Shown piece after piece: positions 60,286-64,000 of a stretch of DNA of 64,000 bases. The stretch spans positions 23,417,001 to 23,481,000 of the forward strand of contig CM032128.1 of assembly GCA_018894105.1 (NCBI GenBank), written 5' to 3'. The stretch is from Jacaranda mimosifolia (lineage: Eukaryota; Streptophyta; Magnoliopsida; Lamiales; Bignoniaceae). A program made the translations under genes and the position numbers. Position 1 is the first letter of the stretch. Every line of letters starts with the position of its first letter. A model generated the notes under the pieces. That model saw nothing but the letters and a program-made list of their open reading frames with translations. It was not told the origin of the DNA and did no database searches.

Positions 60286-61470
60286 TCATACAAAGAACTT
60301 TTTTAGATTTACCACATTCCACGGTCGAGGCAACTCGCGACCTGCAGCATCCGCTAATCGATAGGCGTTGTGTTTAGACACTTTGATGACTGAGTACGGC
60401 CCTTCCCACTTCGGGTCAAGCTTGCCGACGAGCCTTGACACTTCCACTTTCTTTAAGACGAGATCACCCACCTTGAAATTTTGCAGACGTACCGATTTGT
60501 TATAGTGGTCTACCATCTTTGAACGGTACCTCTGCATTTTGTTGTAAGCCGGCAGGCGCCTCTCGTCTATAGTTATTAGGTCCAGTGCCCTCTTCGATGT
60601 ATTTGTTGTTGGATTGTAGTGGATCACTCTAGTGGTGTGCTAGATTAGTTCTGACGGGACCACTGCTTCGGATCCATAAACTAGGCTGTAAGGGCTTTGA
60701 CCAGTAGCTGTTCGAAGGGTGGTTCTTAGGCCCAAAGGACTCCCTGGAGGTCGTCCGCCCAGCTGGTTCCCGTCCCCACTATTCGACTCTTAATGTGATC
60801 GAGGACAATCCTGTTGGTCACTTCGGTCTGTCCATTGGCTTGCGGATTTCCCACTGAAGTAAAATGCTGTGCAATGCCTAAGGTCTCGCACCATCTTCTT
60901 GTATTTTTGCTTTGGAATTGGGTGCCGTTATCTGAGATGAGGACTTTAGGCAGCCCAAAACAGCAAATAATATTCTTCCATATGAAACTCTTGATGGCCG
61001 CATCAGTGATCTTCGGGATTACTTCAGCTTCCACCCTATTTTGTGAAGTACTCAACGGCCACTATGATAAACTTCCGCTAGCCGGTTGTCTTTGGGAGTG
61101 CGCCGACTATGTCGATGCCTACTGGTCGAATGGCCAAGCGATATCAACATTTTTCATTGGTGCGGCTGGTTGGTGTTGGATGTTCGAATGTACTTGGCAA
61201 GATGGGCATTTCCTAGCAAAGTCAATAGAATCCTTCAACAAAGTGGGCTAGAAATACCCATATCGTGTGATCTTATGCGCCAGGGACCGGCCTCCCGAGT
61301 GGTTTCCGCAGATGCCTGCATGTATTTCCTGCAGCACTTCCTTCGCCTGTTCGGGATTTAAACATCTCAGCAGCGGTCCTGCGATTGATCTTCTATACAA
61401 CTGTCCGTGATCGTCCAACGCATATTTGGGCGCCAAGCCCTTCAGTTTACGAGCCTGCTTCTCATCATCG
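60286..61470 (-). pseudogene. Tat-type integrase, frameshifted
   Basis: From right to left: YALDDHGQLYRRSIAGPLLR, then an HHCC zinc-binding domain (EIHAGICGNHSGG at about 61330; RKCPSCQVHSNIQHQPAAP at about 61200). A TAG replaces the Trp of the usual YFWP (about 61246). The catalytic core follows: PVGIDIVGALPKTTG at about 61125, which contains the first Asp, then a stop and KFIIVAVEYFTK. After a frameshift (about 61040) comes VEAEVIPKITDAAIKSFIWK, then VLISDNGTQFQSK (second Asp, about 60935) and GNPQANGQTEVTNR (Glu, about 60830). The C-terminal domain 60627-60286 ends VGDLVLKKVEVSRLVGKLDP, KWEGPYSVIKV and ELPRPWNVVNLKKFFV. All three DDE residues survive, but at least five stops or shifts break the frame. 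No chromodomain follows. Confidence 0.9.
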
Positions 61471-61639
61471 GGTAAGGTACCATGGCTCAAATAAAGTTTG
61501 ATCGGGTGCTGCCAAGAATGTGTTGCATCTTCGAGGCACCCGACCAAACCCGAGCCGGGGGCCGAGATGTAAGGCTGATCGGAGACAAGAAATGTTATGG
61601 TTCTTTCTCTTGTGCCTTTCGTTGAGCTTGCCAGCTTGG

Positions 61640-62015
61640 AAAGTGCGTCTACTCGTGCGTTTTCTGATCGGGGAATTTGGCTTAATGAAAAATCTCGGAA
61701 CCTCTGCTGGAGTTGTCGGACTTCCGCGAGATATTGTGCCATTTTCTGTTCTCTCGTGTCGAAGTTTTCCTCGACCTGCTCCGCGACCAACTGTGAATCA
61801 GTAAAGGCCGCTGTCTTTTCGACTGCACGGTCTATGGTCATGCGCATTCCTACAATGAGTGCCTCATACTCAGCTTCGTTATTCGTGACCGGGAAGTCGA
61901 GTTTGACCGCAAAATCATAGTCTTCAGGCAGCGGGGATCGGAGGGATATGCCTATTCCTCCTCCAGTAGATATTGCGGACCCGTCCACATGTCCACCAAG
62001 GTGAATCTTCCATCT
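61640..62015 (-). pseudogene. archaeal-type (second) RNase H domain
   Basis: Lies in an open frame with the integrase N-terminus (62042-61248, 264 codons). Motifs: HVDGSAISTGGGIGISLRSP (first Asp), VTNNEAEYEALIVGMRMTID (Glu), AAFTDSQLVAEQVEENFDTR (Asp) and IPRSENARVDALSKLAS (last Asp, ADAL changed to VDAL). The NNxAEYEAL form is that of archaeal-type RNase H, which the Tat lineage carries in addition to the normal retroviral-type domain. All four acidic residues are present. The frame is separated from the upstream RT/RNase H frame by a stop or frameshift near 62130. Confidence 0.88.
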
Positions 62016-62129
62016 CTTGAGCCGGGAGGTCGACTCTCTCAAGGATGAAGTCCGCTAGCACCTGCGCTTTTATTGCTGCTCGGGGTTGGAATTGGATGTC
62101 GAATTCCCCCAGTTCGATGGCCCATTTCG

Positions 62130-62590
62130 TTAGTCAACTCGAAATGTCTGGTTTCGACAACACCTATTTTAGCGGCTGGTTCGTTAGTACCACCACTATA
62201 TGGGATTGAAAATAGGGCTGCAGTTTTCTTACCGATGTGACTAGGGCCAGGGCAAACTTCTCGATCTCCAAATAGTTATGTTCGGGCCCCTGAAGGGCCT
62301 TGCTGCAATAGTAAACTGGACAAGGGTTCCCAGCTCTCATCGTTGTTAACACTGAACTGATTGAAGCGGAAGAGACTGCCAGATATATTTGTAAGATTTC
62401 CCCGAGCTCAGGCTTGGCGAGGAGAGGTGGCAAAGAGAGGTGTTGCTTGAGGTCGATTAGAGCTTGGTCACACTGTTCGTCCCATTTGAATCCAGATTTC
62501 TTTGTGTTTCTCAAGATTTTGAAGAAGGGTAGGCTCTTGTCTGCCAGCCTAGCTATGAACCTACCCAAGGCAATAACTTTGCCCACAAGG
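62130..62590 (-). pseudogene. reverse-transcriptase thumb/connection and RNase H
   Basis: The 140-codon frame begins GKVIALGRFIARLADKSLPF, then FKILRNTKKSGFKWDEQCDQ and ALIDLKQHLSLPPLLAKPEL, the usual RT-RNase H join of Ty3/gypsy. It continues with LQIYLAVSSASISSVLTTM, PVYYCSKALQGPEHNYLEIE and KFALALVTSVRKLQPYFQSH to IVVVLTNQPLK. This RNase H has Ala/Ser in place of the expected first Asp (YLAVSS), as is common where a second RNase H domain follows. A stop after NQPLK (62164) and a shift upstream at about 62590-62690 break continuity with RT. Confidence 0.85.
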
Positions 62591-62689
62591 CGTTGAACTT
62601 CCCGAACGGTGCGCGGTGGAACAATGTCTAGAACTGCTTGAATTTTTTGTGGGTTGGCCTCGATACCTCTCTAACTGACCATATATCCC

Positions 62690-63282
62690 AGGAATTTTCC
62701 TCCTCGAACCCCGAATATGTATTTGTTAGGATTGAGCTTCATACCGAAGGCCCTCAGAAAGGAAAATGTGTGGCTCAGGTCGACCTAGTGGCTTTCTACT
62801 TTCTTTGTTTTCACAATCATGTCATCGACATAAACCTCTATTGATTTCCCAATTTCATTCTTGAACATGAAGTTAACTAATCTTTGATAAGTTGCGCCAG
62901 CGTTCTTAAGTCCAAACGGCATAACCAAAAAGCAATATACCCCATTGGGGACAACAAAAGCCATTTTATCCCTATCCTCAGGTGCCATGGATATTTGGTA
63001 GTAACCTTGAAATGCATCCATCATGCTAAGCAGTTCGCAACCAGTCGTGGAATCAACAAGTAAATCAATACGAGGCAAGGGGTAAGGATCCTTAGGACAT
63101 GCTTTATTTAAATCTGTGAAATCATTACACATCCTCCATTTTTCCTCGTTCTTGGGAACAAGGACTACATTACAAAGCCAAGAAGGATATTGGATTTCTA
63201 CAATATAACCAGCCTCTAGAAGTTTGCTAACCTCTTCCTCGATGATCTGTGTCCGCTCGGCATTGAAAGTTCTCTTCTTCTG
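62690..63282 (-). pseudogene. Ty3/gypsy reverse transcriptase (fingers/palm)
   Basis: Continues in frame from the protease frame after a single TGA (63283-63285): KRTFNAERTQIIEEEVSKLL, EAGYIVEIQYPSWLCNVVLV, then EKWRMCNDFTDLNKACPKDP, LSMMDAFQGYYQISMAPEDR and VMPFGLKNAGATYQRLVNFM. The catalytic YVDDMIVKTKK is at 62833-62800. The frame stops at 62785 (SH, TAG). The next segment in another frame (KFLGYMV) leads to the thumb region. Apart from these breaks the palm motifs are canonical, so this copy is younger than the relic at 9-1110. Confidence 0.92.
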
Positions 63283-64000
63283 TCAGATTGGCTTGTGGGC
63301 AGGGTCCACGTTGAGCCTGTGGACGATGATGTCGGGGTCGATGCCCTGCAGATCGGCAGCTTTCCATGCAAAGACGTCGATATTGCATTGGAGGAAGTCC
63401 ACCATGAGGCATTCCTGTTGATCCCCCATATCAGCTTTGATCCTTGTTATCTTGTCGGGGTTCCCTGGCTCGAGCTCAATTGTTTTGAATTCTCCCGTTG
63501 GCTCAACCCTGGTGTCCTCCAACTTTCTCTTTTTCGAGGAAGGTCCCTCCTTGGGTTTCGCTACAAGGGCGTCCCCCGAGGCCTTCAATTCTGGTCTCCT
63601 TTTCTGTCCGCTGGAATCCACGGAGATTGTGTAACAACGCCAGATATCTTTGATGTTGCATAACAGCTCACCAACTCCCGCGGGGGTCGGGAACTTTATT
63701 TTCATGTGGTATGTGGATGCGATGGCTCTGAAGTCATTCAGGGCTGGTCGACCAACAATGGCATTGTAAGCAAATGGGGCATCGACCACTAAGTAGTTGA
63801 TCATCAAAGTTTGGCTGCGATGTCCCTGCCCGAATGTAGTGGATAAGCTAATCGACCCTTCTGGTATAATCTCTGATCCTCCGAATCCAACTAGGGGAGT
63901 CCTGACTGGATCGAATTTTAGTTTGCCCAGGTTCATTCTGTTCAGGGTCGACAGGAATATTATGTTTGCCGAGCTGCCATTGTCGACCAAGACCTTTCTC
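63283..64000 (-). pseudogene. aspartic protease region, open to the window edge
   Basis: The frame is open from the right edge (KVLVDNGSSANIIFLSTLNR) to a TGA at 63283. It contains the protease motif as D-N-G instead of D-S/T-G, then LVGFGGSEIIPEGSISLSTT, INYLVVDAPFAYNAIVGRPA and LNDFRAIASTYHMKIKFPTP. This LGRPxLNxFxAV-type segment is typical of Tat/Athila proteases. A linker rich in Lys/Glu follows (KEGPSSKKRKLEDTRVEPTG), then CNIDVFAWKAADLQGIDPDI at the RT N-terminus. The D-N-G change may inactivate the enzyme. gag lies beyond 64000. Confidence 0.88.

Larger units (their letters stand above)
57495..64000 (-). mobile_element. Tat-type Ty3/gypsy retrotransposon, truncated by window edge
   Basis: On the minus strand, from the right edge: protease (63990-63600), reverse transcriptase (63280-62430), RNase H (62430-62150), a second, archaeal-type RNase H (62010-61640), integrase (61470-60286), a 66-bp tandem array, an opposite-strand gene relic, a polypurine tract and the 3' LTR. 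A second RNase H after the normal one and a spacer with an antisense gene are known features of the plant Tat lineage. There is no chromodomain after the integrase. Stops and frameshifts show the copy cannot encode a working polyprotein. gag and the 5' LTR lie beyond the window. Confidence 0.9.

Overview
This window is repeat-rich, AT-rich nuclear DNA from a flowering plant, probably a eudicot. The evidence is the set of transposon families present: Ty3/gypsy of the Tat type, Ty1/copia, CACTA, hAT- and Mutator-like MITEs, a Tourist-like MITE and an L1-type LINE. Primer-binding sites match plant initiator tRNA-Met. I found no intact host protein gene, rRNA, tRNA or CRISPR array. Nearly every open reading frame over 60 codons is either accidental or a shard of a decayed transposon. 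The window reads as intergenic or heterochromatic DNA built by nested insertions, many of which can be bounded to the base by target-site duplications (TSDs).

Layout. 1-5085: decayed Tat-like Ty3/gypsy element with a plus-strand reverse transcriptase relic, an irregular repeat tract, and a gene on the opposite strand that resembles a plant-mobile-domain plus coiled-coil protein. 5090-25673: a cluster of four related, very large LTRs (2.8-3.3 kb). Two lie on the minus strand with primer-binding sites and flanking internal DNA (7959-11213 and 17861-21055). Two are solo LTRs on the plus strand with perfect 5-bp TSDs (11770-14570 and 22746-25673). 25762-26432: another solo LTR, Tat-like, TSD CAAAA. 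28738-29431: hAT-type MITE with an 8-bp TSD. 29590-30290: copia relic, minus strand. 30390-32571: Mutator-like candidate with a GC-rich core. 32824-34653: 5'-truncated LINE with a 20-bp TSD and poly(A).

34906-40215: CACTA element carrying a broken two-exon Transposase_24-like gene. 43289-44491: nested TIR elements. 45230-47280: complete non-autonomous CACTA element. 48373-51075: two miniature LTR elements (TRIM-like) in inverted orientation, one of them split by a 1.68-kb Mutator-like element. 52345-53145: 400-bp tandem duplication. 54271-54542: Tourist-like MITE. 56289-57295: Mutator-like element with long TIRs and a 9-bp TSD.

57495-64000: the youngest-looking element, a Tat-type Ty3/gypsy retrotransposon on the minus strand that runs off the right edge. 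It contains a 3' LTR, polypurine tract, opposite-strand gene relic, a 15-unit 66-bp tandem array, then integrase, archaeal-type RNase H, RNase H, reverse transcriptase and protease. Stops and frameshifts make this copy defective. The most interesting structures are the repeated Tat plan (pol end, tandem repeats, opposite-strand gene), the 66-bp satellite-like array, the inverted TRIM pair with its datable insertion, and two GC-rich cores inside AT-rich Mutator-like elements.
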